DNA from: Streptomyces sp. FIT100
GTDB taxonomy: Bacteria; Actinomycetota; Actinomycetes; Streptomycetales; Streptomycetaceae
Direction of reading: 5' to 3'
Assembly: GCF_024584805.1 (NCBI RefSeq)
Contig: NZ_CP075715.1
Span: 3,592,026-3,656,025, forward strand
DNA: 64,000 nucleotides
Position numbers and translations under genes: made by a program. Within the stretch, counting starts at the first letter, position 1, and each line of letters opens with the position of its first letter. The notes beneath the pieces were generated by a model. That model had not been told where the DNA came from, ran no database searches, and saw only the letters and a list, made by a program, of their open reading frames with translations. This document shows, piece by piece, positions 52,406-60,453 of the stretch.

Positions 52406-53404
52406 TCAGCCGAAGGCGAGGCTCACGATCCAGTAGCTGAACGCCGCCATCAGCGCCGCCGCCGGCATGGTGATGAACCACCCGAGCACGATGTTCTTCG
52501 CGACGCCCCACCGCACCGCGTTCACCCGCTTCGTCGCACCGACACCCATGATCGCGGACGTGATCACATGCGTCGTCGAGATCGGCGCGTGGAAGAGGAA
52601 CGCCGAGCCGAACATGATCGACGCCCCCGTCGTCTCCGCGGCGAACCCCTGCGGCGGATCCAGCTCGATGATCTTGCGCCCCAGCGTCCGCATGATCCGC
52701 CAGCCGCCCGCGTACGTACCCAGCGACAGCATCACGGCACAGACGATCTTGACCCACACCGGGATCGGATCGCCGAAGTCCTCGACATCGGCGATCACGA
52801 GGGCCATCACCACGACGCCCATCGTCTTCTGGGCGTCCTGGAGACCGTGGCCCAGCGCCATGCCCGCCGCCGACACCGTCTGCGCTATACGGAAGCCGCG
52901 CTTCGCCTTCGCCGGGTTCGACCGCCGGAACAGCCACATGATCGCGGTCATCACCAGATAGCCGGCGACGAGACCGACCAGCGGCGACAGGAACATCGGG
53001 ATGATGATCTTGTCGACGACCCCCGCCCAGATCACCTCCGTCCCGCCCGCCAGCGCCGCGCCGACCATGCCGCCGAAGAGGGCGTGCGAGGACGACGAGG
53101 GCAGCCCGAAGTACCAGGTGATCAGGTTCCAGACGATCGCGCCGACCAGTGCGGCGAAGAGGATGCCCATGCCCCGGTCGCCCTTGGGCGTCGCGATCAG
53201 GCCCTCGCTCACGGTCTTGGCGACCCCACTGCCCAGGAACGCTCCGGCGAGGTTCATCACCGCCGCCATCGCCAGCGCCGCGCGGGGCGTCAGCGCCCGC
53301 GTCGAGACCGAGGTCGCGATCGCGTTCGCGGAGTCGTGGAAGCCGTTGGTGTACGTGAAGAAGAGCGCGACCGCGATGGTCACGACCAGCGCAAAGGTGT
53401 CCAC
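52406..53404 (-). CDS. pit: Low-affinity inorganic phosphate transporter Pit
   Basis: A 332-aa Pit (PiT/PF01384) symporter. Typical repeats: FTYTNGFHDSANAIATSVSTRALTPRAALAMAAVMNLAGAFLGSGVAKTVSEGLI near the N-terminus and FGSAFLFHAPISTTHVITSAIMGVGATKRVNAVRWGVAKNIVLGWFITMPAAALMAA near the C-terminus, the two inverted GANDVANA-like units (here GFHDSANAIA). Imports metal-phosphate with protons at high Pi. GTG 53404; five bases after the stop of the DUF47 gene, so the two are one operon. Convergent with pstB. Confidence 0.95.
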   Translation of the reverse strand: MDTFALVVTIAVALFFTYTNGFHDSANAIATSVSTRALTPRAALAMAAVMNLAGAFLGSGVAKTVSEGLIATPKGDRGMGILFAALVGAIVWNLITWYFGLPSSSSHALFGGMVGAALAGGTEVIWAGVVDKIIIPMFLSPLVGLVAGYLVMTAIMWLFRRSNPAKAKRGFRIAQTVSAAGMALGHGLQDAQKTMGVVVMALVIADVEDFGDPIPVWVKIVCAVMLSLGTYAGGWRIMRTLGRKIIELDPPQGFAAETTGASIMFGSAFLFHAPISTTHVITSAIMGVGATKRVNAVRWGVAKNIVLGWFITMPAAALMAAFSYWIVSLAFG

Positions 53405-53409
53405 GAAGC

Positions 53410-54030
53410 TCAGGACTCCTTGACCGCGATGGTCTCCACGGTGTTGGCCACGTGCTCGAAGGCGTCCGCGGCCTCCTCCAGGACGTCCACGATCTGCTTG
53501 AGCTTGAGCACCTCGATCGCGTCGTACTTGCCGTTGAAGAGGTGCGCGAGGAGCTTGCGGTGGATCTGGTCCGCCTGGTTCTCCAGCCGGTTGACCTCGA
53601 TCCAGTACTCGGTGAGGTTGTCCATGGTCCGCAGGTGCGGCATGGCCTCGGCCGTCAGCTCGGCGGCCCGCGCCAGCACCTCGATCTGCTGCTCGACGCC
53701 CTTCGGAAGCTCCTCGACGTTGTAGAGGACGACCAGGTCGACGGCCTCCTCCATGAAGTCCATGATGTCGTCGAGGGACGATGCGAGGGAGTAGATGTCC
53801 TCGCGGTCGAAGGGTGTGATGAACGAGGAGTTCAGCTGATGGAAGATCGCATGGGTAGCGTCGTCCCCGGCGTGCTCCGCTGCCCGCATCCGTTCCGCGA
53901 TCTCGGCTCGGGCGGGACCATCCGCTCCGAGCAGTTCCATAAGGAGCTTCGAGCCCGTGACGATGTTGTCCGCGGACGCGGCGAACATGTCATAGAAGCT
54001 CGTCTCCCTGGGGGTCAGACGAAATCGCAC
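53410..54030 (-). CDS. DUF47 (PhoU-like) regulator of Pit
   Basis: A 206-aa all-helical DUF47 protein with PhoU-like repeats: FRLTPRETSFYDMFAASADNIVTGSKLLMELLG, ERMRAAEHAGDDATHAIFHQLNSSFITPFDREDIYSLASSLDDIMDFMEEAVDLV (E/DxxxD metal-binding motifs). Genes of this family directly precede pit genes in many bacteria and modulate Pi import. GTG 54030. Its final codons carry the pit ribosome site (AAGGAG). Confidence 0.93.
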   Translation of the reverse strand: MRFRLTPRETSFYDMFAASADNIVTGSKLLMELLGADGPARAEIAERMRAAEHAGDDATHAIFHQLNSSFITPFDREDIYSLASSLDDIMDFMEEAVDLVVLYNVEELPKGVEQQIEVLARAAELTAEAMPHLRTMDNLTEYWIEVNRLENQADQIHRKLLAHLFNGKYDAIEVLKLKQIVDVLEEAADAFEHVANTVETIAVKES

Positions 54031-54173
54031 GTGGGGTCCTCGGGGTGCTGGGTTTCGGTCACGCTGATGCTAGGCGCATCATCCGGCCACGGCTAACCGG
54101 CGTCCCTTCAGTGTCGCCCATGGGCCACAGTGATCAGCACAGGGCCCTGCCACAACCGGCAGGGATCGGTACC

Positions 54174-54194
54174 ATATACCCACGAGGGGTATAT
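54174..54194. promoter_or_regulatory. CsoR operator
   Basis: ATATACCC-ACGAG-GGGTATAT: 8-bp perfect arms around a 5-nt centre, the classic CsoR-type TACCCC/GGGGTA operator. Lies 35-55 nt before the csoR ATG, so csoR is probably autoregulated by copper release. Confidence 0.85.
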
Positions 54195-54229
54195 CGGACA
54201 CGGCTACGGCACCACTACGGGAGGACGCG

Positions 54230-54580
54230 ATGACCACCACGGACACGACGGCCGCGGAGACGGCCGGCGACCTTCCCGTCACCGACCACGACCGCGGTGT
54301 GCACGGCTACCACAAGCAGAAGGAGGAGCACCTCAAGCGGCTCCGCCGGATCGAGGGCCAGATCCGGGGCCTGCAGCGGATGGTCGACGAGGACACGTAC
54401 TGCATCGACATACTCACCCAGGTCTCGGCCTCCACCAAGGCGCTGCAGTCGTTCGCGCTGCAGCTGCTGGAGGAGCACCTGCGCCACTGCGTCGCGGACG
54501 CGGCGCTCAAGGGCGGTGACGAGATCGACGCGAAGGTCGAAGAGGCGACGAAGGCGATCGCCCGCATGATGCGGACCTGA
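54230..54580 (+). CDS. csoR: Copper-sensing repressor CsoR
   Basis: A 116-aa CsoR/RcnR-family repressor. Copper ligands C58 (EDTYCIDIL), H83 and C87 (EEHLRHCV) are all present in the W-x-Y-like CsoR spacing. The helical core HLKRLRRIEGQIRGLQRMVDED is typical. Cu(I) binding lowers DNA affinity and derepresses efflux. N-terminal 25 residues are a Thr/Asp-rich extension. No copA or copZ is adjacent, so it acts on distant promoters plus its own. GGGAGGACGCG precedes ATG. Confidence 0.94.
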   Translation: MTTTDTTAAETAGDLPVTDHDRGVHGYHKQKEEHLKRLRRIEGQIRGLQRMVDEDTYCIDILTQVSASTKALQSFALQLLEEHLRHCVADAALKGGDEIDAKVEEATKAIARMMRT

Positions 54581-54637
54581 CGCCGCGGGCCGGGCCCGGC
54601 CCGCGGCGCGACGCCCGTTCCGCCGCCGCGCCGCTCG

Positions 54638-54802
54638 TCAGTCGGTTGTGGTCTCCGACACGTTGAGCACCTCGTCGATACGGTCGTCGCTGAGCCGCTC
54701 GCCGTCCGCGGCCGAGGCCGCGATCATCAACTCACCGCAGAGCTCGATCTCGGCGAGGGCCACGTAGTCGTCCTGGACTGTCGGCGTACTGGGCGGAGCC
54801 AC
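54638..54802 (-). CDS. 54-aa acidic small protein
   Basis: GTG 54802, preceded by GGAAGAGGTGAAAGC. Starts MAPPSTPTVQDDYVALAEIELCGE and ends RIDEVLNVSETTTD; acidic, helical, one Cys, no membrane segment. Not recognised, but I recall similar small proteins beside csoR in Streptomyces. Monocistronic between convergent/divergent neighbours. Confidence 0.65.
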   Translation of the reverse strand: MAPPSTPTVQDDYVALAEIELCGELMIAASAADGERLSDDRIDEVLNVSETTTD

Positions 54803-54961
54803 GTGCTTTCACCTCTTCCGGCCGGCCGGTGTCGACTCCCTAGCGTAGGGACGGGGACACGCGCGAGGCATGGCACGTCCGGACCATTTACCGACAGTCC
54901 GTCCGCCCCGGGCCTGCCTCAGGCCCGCCTCGGACGCCGCCCCGCCCCGGGTCCCTTCTCA

Positions 54962-55801
54962 TCAGACCCCGTCGCGGATCTGCCCCGCGTAGATGTCACG
55001 GTGGGCCGGCAGCTGCACGACGACGGGGGCGCCGAACTCGTACAGCAGCGTCGTCGAGGCGACGGCGACCGTGCGGCCCTGGTTGACGAAGCTGAACTGG
55101 TGGCGCACCTTGCGCAGCCGCCCCGCGTCGTCGAGATACGCGTCGAAGGGGACCGCGTCCTCGGCGAACCCCTGCGCCGCGGCCGTCAGCGCACCCCTCA
55201 CCTGCGGTGAGGCCGCCCGCGCGGCATGCGCGATGTCCGTCACGCCGCGGTAGTGGGCGACCCGCACTCCGGCGAGGTCCTCCTGGCCGAGGAACGTCAC
55301 GCTCCGCGCTCCGCGCAGCAGCTCGGCCGCGGCGGCCGGGTCGGTCGCCCCGCCCGTGACCAGGTTGCCGTCCTGCAGGGTGGTCGTGTCGACCCGCACC
55401 CACTTGTCCGCGGGGACGCCCGCGCCGCGGTCCTTCATATAGAGGGCGCCGGGCGCCAGCAGCTCGGTGATCGGCCGGTGCTCGTCCGTGCCCGCGGGGT
55501 CCTTGGGCAGCACCACCTTGAGCCGGCCCATGGTGCGGCGGAAGTCGTAGCCGCCCTCGCCGCGGATGGTGACCCGGGTCCCGCCGGCAGCCATCTCCAT
55601 CGCGGTGCGGGCCTTGGAGGTCCCCGCGTCCGCGAGCACGTCCGCGGCGTTGCGCACGGTGGCGACGGGGTCTCCTGGGGGCCGGGCGTCGGCCACGGCA
55701 TCCCCGCCGGTGGAGCACCCCGCGGTCGCGGCCACCCCCATACCCACCATGGCGGCGGCCGCGCACACCCCGCCCCTGAGCCTGTGCTGCTGCACCACCA
55801 T
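54962..55801 (-). CDS. LppX/LprG-like lipoprotein
   Basis: A 279-aa lipoprotein. Lipobox in VAATAGCSTGG after a short signal (LRGGVCAAAAMVGMG); the mature protein has the LppX/LprG/LolA-like pattern ATVRNAADVLADAGTSKARTAMEMAAGGTRVTIRGEGGYDF, MGRLKVVLP, ALYMKDRGAGVPADKWVRVDTT, GVTDIAHAARAAS, PFDAYLDDAGRLRKVRHQF. Such beta-clamp lipoproteins bind lipids or lipoglycans for transport. AAGGGGAT precedes ATG 55801. Confidence 0.88.
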   Translation of the reverse strand: MVVQQHRLRGGVCAAAAMVGMGVAATAGCSTGGDAVADARPPGDPVATVRNAADVLADAGTSKARTAMEMAAGGTRVTIRGEGGYDFRRTMGRLKVVLPKDPAGTDEHRPITELLAPGALYMKDRGAGVPADKWVRVDTTTLQDGNLVTGGATDPAAAAELLRGARSVTFLGQEDLAGVRVAHYRGVTDIAHAARAASPQVRGALTAAAQGFAEDAVPFDAYLDDAGRLRKVRHQFSFVNQGRTVAVASTTLLYEFGAPVVVQLPAHRDIYAGQIRDGV

Positions 55802-55881
55802 CGCCGGTATCCCCTTCCTGGACCCACCCGCCCCGGATAACGACGGCCCCGGCGCGTCGTCACGCCGGGTACCGTGGAGTT

Positions 55882-56076
55882 GTGCAACAGCAACACGAAA
55901 CACGCACGACCGAACGAGGATCCTTCTCGATCGCCAGCTGCACCTGCGGCTGGTGCGGACCGGCCAGACGCTCCCGCGAACGCGCACGTGCGGACGCCCA
56001 GTTGCACAGAACCAGACCGGAAACCGGCCTCCTGACGACCCCGGGCGGCGTGACCGTGACCCGCCGCGGACCGTGA
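55882..56076 (+). CDS. 64-aa Cys-rich small protein
   Basis: GTG 55882 after GTGGAG. Starts MQQQHETRTTERGSFSIAS, then CTCGWCGPARRSRERARADAQLH, a CxCxxC cluster with a basic helix, which may bind Zn(II), and a Ser/Thr/Gly tail. Similar small CGWCGPARR proteins recur in Streptomyces. Function unknown; the basic helix could bind nucleic acid. Confidence 0.6.
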   Translation: MQQQHETRTTERGSFSIASCTCGWCGPARRSRERARADAQLHRTRPETGLLTTPGGVTVTRRGP

Positions 56077-56125
56077 CCCGCAGGGGGTGAACATGCCCCG
56101 CGGGGGACCGTGACCCGCAGGGGTG
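56067..56125. repeat. GGACCGTGACCCGCAGGGG direct repeat
   Basis: Near-identical units at about 56069-56089 and 56104-56122, between the 64-aa gene and the PAP2 gene. Looks like a local duplication in intergenic sequence. Confidence 0.6.
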
Positions 56126-56156
56126 CGAGACCGGTCGTAACGAGGCCGCGAGCCCG

Positions 56157-56903
56157 CTAGGCCGCGAGGCCCTTCTCGCCGGGGCCGGCCTCCTGGCGCG
56201 GCTCTGCGAGGTCGAGCGTCTCGTGCGGCTGCGGCTCCCAGTCCCGCTCCGGGGCCAGGTCCCCCCTCGCCGCGCGCCGTGACCGTAGGAGCCACCCCGC
56301 ACGCCCGGAGCGGGCGACCGCGGACATCAGGGGGGTCAGCAGCCCCAGCGCCAGCGGTGCGAGGAGCAGCGTGACGGCGGTGCCGAGCGCGAAGCCGCCG
56401 ATGACGTCCGTCGGGTAGTGCACGCCCATGTAGACCCGGCAGAAGCCCTCCGCCAGGGCGAGCGCGATGGCCGCGAGCCCGAAGCGCCGGTGCGCGACGA
56501 AGAGCCCGACGCCCAGCGCCATCGCCATGGTCGCGTGGTCGCTGACGAAGGAGAAGTCGGTCTTCCCGTCCACCAGGACCTCGAGCCCCTCGTGGTCCCG
56601 GAACGGACGCGGCCGCTCCACGAATCCGCGGATGGGGATGTTCACCAACAGCGCCACACCGGCCGCGAGCGGCGCCCAGACCAGCGCGGCCAGCGCCGAG
56701 ACCGACTCCTCCTCGGTACCGCGGCGGCGCACGCTCCACCAGCACCACACCGCGACGAGGACCAGCGCGAGCATGATCCCGTACTCGCCGACGAACCCCA
56801 TGACGCGGTCGAACCACGGCGGCGCCGACCGGGCCAGCCCGTTGATGTCGTGCAGCAGGCCGACGTCGGGGTTCGACCCCGGGTCGAATGCGAGTCCAGC
56901 CAT
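56157..56903 (-). CDS. PAP2-family membrane phosphatase
   Basis: A 248-aa six-helix membrane protein. Acid-phosphatase motifs: FVERPRPFRDHEG (RP of motif 1), SFVSDHATMAMALGVGLFVAHRR (SDHA for motif 2), CRVYMGVHYPTDVIGGFALG (R...H for motif 3). Substrate likely an isoprenoid or lipid pyrophosphate. AAGGAGCCGCAGCAG precedes ATG 56903. Convergent with the 64-aa gene. Confidence 0.9.
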   Translation of the reverse strand: MAGLAFDPGSNPDVGLLHDINGLARSAPPWFDRVMGFVGEYGIMLALVLVAVWCWWSVRRRGTEEESVSALAALVWAPLAAGVALLVNIPIRGFVERPRPFRDHEGLEVLVDGKTDFSFVSDHATMAMALGVGLFVAHRRFGLAAIALALAEGFCRVYMGVHYPTDVIGGFALGTAVTLLLAPLALGLLTPLMSAVARSGRAGWLLRSRRAARGDLAPERDWEPQPHETLDLAEPRQEAGPGEKGLAA

Positions 56904-57219
56904 CTGCTGCGGCTCCTTGCCTGCTTGTCGTCTGCTGTCGCGGGCGCACGCCGGTGTGCGCACCGCTCCTGCCAACCCCCCGTGGTCGGTACGTCGGTGC
57001 GGTGTACGTACGGACGGCGGTGTGCGTACGTACGTATGCTCCGCCCCGAGGAACGACTGGTCCTACAGGTCCGTTCCACTCTCCACGGAACGATCACCAG
57101 GACGTTATCGAAGAGTGACACATCGTCGCAGCTCAGGGCCTTGACCTAACGGAGAGTTCCAGCCATCCCCGACGCCCCGTCAGCCCGGCTCGGCCCGGCC
57201 CGATACGGCCCGACTCGGC
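56904..57219. other. Intergenic stretch, no gene seen
   Basis: Between PAP2 and the lytic transglycosylase (both minus strand). Holds short self-complementary runs of GTACGTACG (about 57005-57035) and CGGCCCG/CGGCTC repeats near 57180. No ORF with a ribosome site, hairpin or operator could be supported. It must contain the PAP2 promoter. Confidence 0.5.
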
Positions 57220-58224
57220 TCACTCCGCCGGCCGGGCCGTCGGCAGCGCCGCGGCGCCGTCCTTCGTGACCCGGGTCGCCCCGAAGTAGTCCGGTGTGTC
57301 GATCTTGTCGAAGCGGATCACGGCACCGGTGTACGGAGCGTTGATCATGTACCCGCCGCCGACGTACAGCCCCACGTGCCGGATCGCCCGCGAGTTGGCC
57401 AGGTCGTCCGAGAAGAACACCAGGTCGCCGGGGAGCAGCTCGTCCCGCGAGGGGTGCGGCCCGGCGTTGTACTGGTCGTTCGCGACGCGCGGCAGCTCGA
57501 TCCCGACGGTCCGGTACGCGGCCTGCGTCAGCCCCGAGCAGTCGAACCGCCCGCCGTGCTCCGGCGTCCCGTTCCCGCCCCACAGATACTTCGTCCCGAG
57601 CTTCTGCTGCGCGAAGTAGATCGCCCCGGCCGCCTGCCGCGAGGGCTGGACCCGCCCGACCGGCCTGGCGAAGCTCTTCTCGAGCGTCCGGATGATCTTG
57701 ACGTAGTTCTGCGTCTCCCTGTACGGCGGCACCCCGCCGTACTTGATGACCGCGTACGCCCCCGCGTTGTACGCCGCCAGCATGTTGTCCGTCGGGTCGC
57801 CCGGCGCCTTCTTCACATACCCGGCGAGCTTGCAGTCGTACGACGCGGCCGACGGAATCGCGTCCGCCGGATCCCACACGTCACGGTCCCCGTCCCCGTC
57901 CCCGTCCACCCCGTGCGCGGACCACGTCCCCGGGATGAACTGCGCGATGCCCTGCGCCGCCGCCGGACTCTGCGCCTTCGGATTCCAGCCGCTCTCCTGG
58001 TACAACTGCGCGGCCAGCAGGGCCGGGTTGATGGCCGGGCAGAGCGTCCCCCACTTCTCCACCAGCCCCTGGTACAGCGCCGGCACGGCCCCCTTGACGA
58101 GCGCGACGGCTCCCCCGTTGTTCCTGATCCCTGCGGCCGCGGAGTACGTCCCGACGACCAGCAGCGCGAGAAACCCGAGGCACACCCCGACGGCTCCGCC
58201 CCCGAGCAGCCATGCCTTACGCAC
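57220..58224 (-). CDS. Bifunctional lytic transglycosylase / NlpC-P60 wall hydrolase
   Basis: A 334-aa exported protein: N-terminal anchor (RKAWLLGGGAVGVCLGFLALLVVGTYSAAA), SLT-like lytic transglycosylase domain (CPAINPALLAAQLYQESGWNPKAQSPAAAQGIAQFIPGTWSAHG with catalytic Glu in YQESGW, then LAAYNAGAYAV), then NlpC/P60 with Cys in GGRFDCSGLTQAAYRTVG and His in IRHVGLYVG. Cuts both glycan strands and stem peptides. GTG 58224 preferred because GGAGGG lies 9 nt upstream; TTG 58230 is too close to that site. Resembles T4SS/conjugation-associated peptidoglycan enzymes, notable beside the T4SS-like locus. Confidence 0.93.
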   Translation of the reverse strand: MRKAWLLGGGAVGVCLGFLALLVVGTYSAAAGIRNNGGAVALVKGAVPALYQGLVEKWGTLCPAINPALLAAQLYQESGWNPKAQSPAAAQGIAQFIPGTWSAHGVDGDGDGDRDVWDPADAIPSAASYDCKLAGYVKKAPGDPTDNMLAAYNAGAYAVIKYGGVPPYRETQNYVKIIRTLEKSFARPVGRVQPSRQAAGAIYFAQQKLGTKYLWGGNGTPEHGGRFDCSGLTQAAYRTVGIELPRVANDQYNAGPHPSRDELLPGDLVFFSDDLANSRAIRHVGLYVGGGYMINAPYTGAVIRFDKIDTPDYFGATRVTKDGAAALPTARPAE

Positions 58225-58375
58225 CGTCAATCACCCTCCGCCGCGCGGCTGTCCACCGTGAGTCAGTCTAGGGGCGGGGGGCCCGCTTCAGGAGGGCCCC
58301 TCGCTCTCTGGCCCACCCGTGTTACCCGTAGGTAGCGTGTGTCCAGCACCTGTCGGCAGGGAGAGGCGGCCCGTC

Positions 58376-59176
58376 ATGGCGGATCAGGCACCCGAGGCGT
58401 TCTTCGAACGGATCTCCGAGACCCGCTTCGCGCCGACCGAGCACACCCGCGGCCCCTGGGACGCGGACTCCCAGCACGCCGGGCCACCCGCCGCGCTGCT
58501 CGGGCGGGCGCTGGAGGAGCGATCGGGGGCACGGGAGGACATGCGCCTCGCGCGGGTCACGTACGAGATCGTGCGGCCGGTGCCGATCGGACCGCTGGAG
58601 GTGACCACGACCGTGGTGCGCAGCGGCAGGAGCGTGGAACTCGTCGAGGCCGCGCTGACGCCCGAGGGAGAGGCGGCGCCGGTGATGCTCGCCCGCGCGC
58701 TCCGGATCCGTACGCTCGGCGAGCCGGGACCGGCGGTCGCCGAAGGACCACAGCTGCCCTCGCCCGGGGAGACCGCCGAGACGCCCTTCTTCGCCGTGCC
58801 ATGGGACGTCGGTTACCACACGTCCATGGACACCCGCTTCACCGAAGGCACCTTCAGGGAGCAGGGCCCCGGCACCTGCTGGATGCGGATGCGCCTGCCG
58901 CTCGTCGCGGGCGAGGAGGTCCGCCCCCTCGACCGCGTGCTGATCGCCGCCGACTCCGGGAACGGCATCAGCAACGTCCTCGACTTCAGCCGCCACATCT
59001 TCGTCAACGCCGACCTGACGGTCCATCTGCACCGCCACCCGGTCGGCGAGTGGGTCTGCGTGGAAGCCCGTACGAGCGTGGACCCGGCGGGCCTCGGCCT
59101 CGCGGACTCCCGGCTCCACGACGAGAAGGGGCCGATCGGCCGCGGCGCGCAGAGCCTGTTCGTCGCCCCCCGCTGA
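58376..59176 (+). CDS. Thioesterase-family (double hot-dog) protein
   Basis: A 266-aa protein of the acyl-CoA thioesterase-like family: DSQHAGPPAALLGRALEERSG, RLARVTYEIVRPVPIGPLEVTTTVVRSGRSVELVEAAL, and GISNVLDFSRHIFVNADLTVHLHRHPVGEWVCVEARTSVDPAGLGLADSRLHDEKGPIGRGAQSLFV, the hot-dog pair of bacterial TesB-like proteins. Substrate unknown. ATG 58376 chosen; an upstream in-frame start adds only non-conserved residues. Confidence 0.9.
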   Translation: MADQAPEAFFERISETRFAPTEHTRGPWDADSQHAGPPAALLGRALEERSGAREDMRLARVTYEIVRPVPIGPLEVTTTVVRSGRSVELVEAALTPEGEAAPVMLARALRIRTLGEPGPAVAEGPQLPSPGETAETPFFAVPWDVGYHTSMDTRFTEGTFREQGPGTCWMRMRLPLVAGEEVRPLDRVLIAADSGNGISNVLDFSRHIFVNADLTVHLHRHPVGEWVCVEARTSVDPAGLGLADSRLHDEKGPIGRGAQSLFVAPR

Positions 59177-59202
59177 AGGCCGTCCTGGCCCGCGGCCGGC
59201 CC

Positions 59203-59256
59203 GGCGAGACGCGGTGGCGCGGCGAGAGGCGGTGTCGCGGCGAGACTCGGTGGCGC
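59203..59256 (+). repeat. Three-copy 18-bp tandem repeat
   Basis: GGCGAGACGCGGTGGCGC, GGCGAGAGGCGGTGTCGC, GGCGAGACTCGGTGGCGC, consecutive. Downstream of the thioesterase gene, upstream of the 41-aa gene. Strain-variable copy number is likely. Confidence 0.85.
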
Positions 59257-59390
59257 GGCGGCCGAGTGCGCACACCCCGACCCGCCAGGGTGGCCTGGAC
59301 CAGCCACCATTACCCTGTGTCACGCAGCCAGGAAGGCTGTGAACCATCCCCGCCGACGACCACGGCAGGGCGAGCACCGCAGGAGAACAC

Positions 59391-59516
59391 ATGGGAAACG
59401 TGGGGAACAAGGTACGCCGGGCCGGCGACTCCGGGGGAACGATCGCGGCGGTGAGCGTCATCGCGCTCATCGCCGTCGCCGTGGCCCTGCTCGGGCTGGT
59501 GACCGTACGGTCATGA
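59391..59516 (+). CDS. 41-aa single-pass membrane peptide
   Basis: ATG with GCAGGAGAACAC upstream, a strong ribosome site. Starts MGNVGNKVRRAGDSGG, then the hydrophobic helix TIAAVSVIALIAVAVALLGLV and TVRS. Basic N-terminus inside predicts N-in topology. Function unknown. Confidence 0.72.
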   Translation: MGNVGNKVRRAGDSGGTIAAVSVIALIAVAVALLGLVTVRS

Positions 59517-59735
59517 GCTGACACCCCGGCAGGTCGGGCGCCGCATGCACCGCCGGACACCGGTGCCCGCCCTGCCGACCGGCTCGCCGCAGCACATCGC
59601 GGGCCGCCAACGTCACCCAACCGGACCCGCAGCCTCGCCCGTTGGAGTGACCCGCTCCTCCCGGCCGCCTCACGCCCACCGCCCTGACCTCGGCATTTCC
59701 GGCCCGGAGCGCCCCAACGACAGTCATTGCCCGGA

Positions 59736-59750
59736 GTCACCCTGCGTGAT
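59736..59750. promoter_or_regulatory. BldD-box match upstream of the T4SS-like operon
   Basis: GTCACCCTGCGTGAT matches the published BldD consensus NTNACNC(A/T)GNGTNAN at every fixed position. BldD is the c-di-GMP-bound repressor of development genes. Located about 200 nt before the first operon gene. Confidence 0.55.
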
Positions 59751-59774
59751 ACACAGAGTGACCACACGAGTACT

Positions 59775-59833
59775 CGCACAAACCCCGCTCGCCGCCGCCG
59801 CAGGTCAGCGCGGCGGCTTCGGTCATTTGTGCG
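59775..59833 (+). ncRNA. Nested hairpin in the leader of the T4SS-like operon
   Basis: Outer stem CGCACAAA (59775-59782) / TTTGTGCG (59826-59833), inner stem GCCGCCGC (59794-59801) / GCGGCGGC (59810-59817), both perfect. Resembles a structured mRNA leader or attenuator; a terminator role is also possible. No known riboswitch family recognised. Confidence 0.4.
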
Positions 59834-59953
59834 GGGATCGGGTAAAGAGACCAGCCAAGTCGGCGCACGAGACCAATTTCATCAGCGAAGATAGAGCGTG
59901 ACCCGTGCCGAGCGGCAAGGGCGACGAACTACCCGACAGGGGCGGTGAGTTAC

Positions 59954-60262
59954 ATGATCCTGGCAGCCGAAAAGGGCGACATCACCACCATCATCGGCGG
60001 AATCGCCCCCAACTGGGGGCCTTTCGGGAGCCTGGGGAACGAGGCCCGCGTGATGATCGAGGTCGTGATGGCGGTGGCCATCCTGCTCTGCCTGGGCATC
60101 GCGATCTGGGGGGCCGCGAAGCAGCGCATCGGCGCGACCGCCCTCCGCGACACCTTCAGCGCCGAACAGGGCAAGGGCCTGATCGTCGCCGGACTGACCG
60201 GAGTCTTCATCATCGGGTCGCTGGGGACCCTGTTCACCATCGTGTACGGGATGGCCGTCTGA
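59954..60262 (+). CDS. Two-helix membrane protein, T4SS (VirB2/TrbC-like) component candidate
   Basis: A 102-aa protein: ILAAEKGDITTIIGGIAPNWGPFGSLGNEARVMIEVVMAVAILLCLGIAIWGAAKQRIGATALRDTFSAEQGKGLIVAGLTGVFIIGSLGTLFTIVYGMAV. Two hydrophobic helices flanking a short basic loop, the topology of VirB2/TrbC pilins, but no cleavable signal was seen. ATG 59954 preferred; GTG 59945 also in frame. First gene of a probable operon with the three that follow. The VirB2 comparison is by topology and gene order only. Confidence 0.75.
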   Translation: MILAAEKGDITTIIGGIAPNWGPFGSLGNEARVMIEVVMAVAILLCLGIAIWGAAKQRIGATALRDTFSAEQGKGLIVAGLTGVFIIGSLGTLFTIVYGMAV

Positions 60263-60453
60263 CGTCCCGTCACCCGACTCCGCCATCTCACCCCGTACCC
60301 CGACTCCAACCGTCCCCGACACCATCCGCCCGTCGTGCCCAACGGCAGAGGTTGCGTCTCCCTGATGTCGAGTCACCACACCGCGCCCGCGCGGACTCCA
60401 GCACGGCTACCGTCGTACTACGGCTACGGCTACGGCGAGGGGGCGGGCACGGC

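Noticed and set aside
59545..59901. A 118-aa plus-strand frame between the 41-aa gene and the T4SS-like operon
   Set aside because: No ribosome site, composition like non-coding DNA, and it would cover the BldD-box and hairpin.
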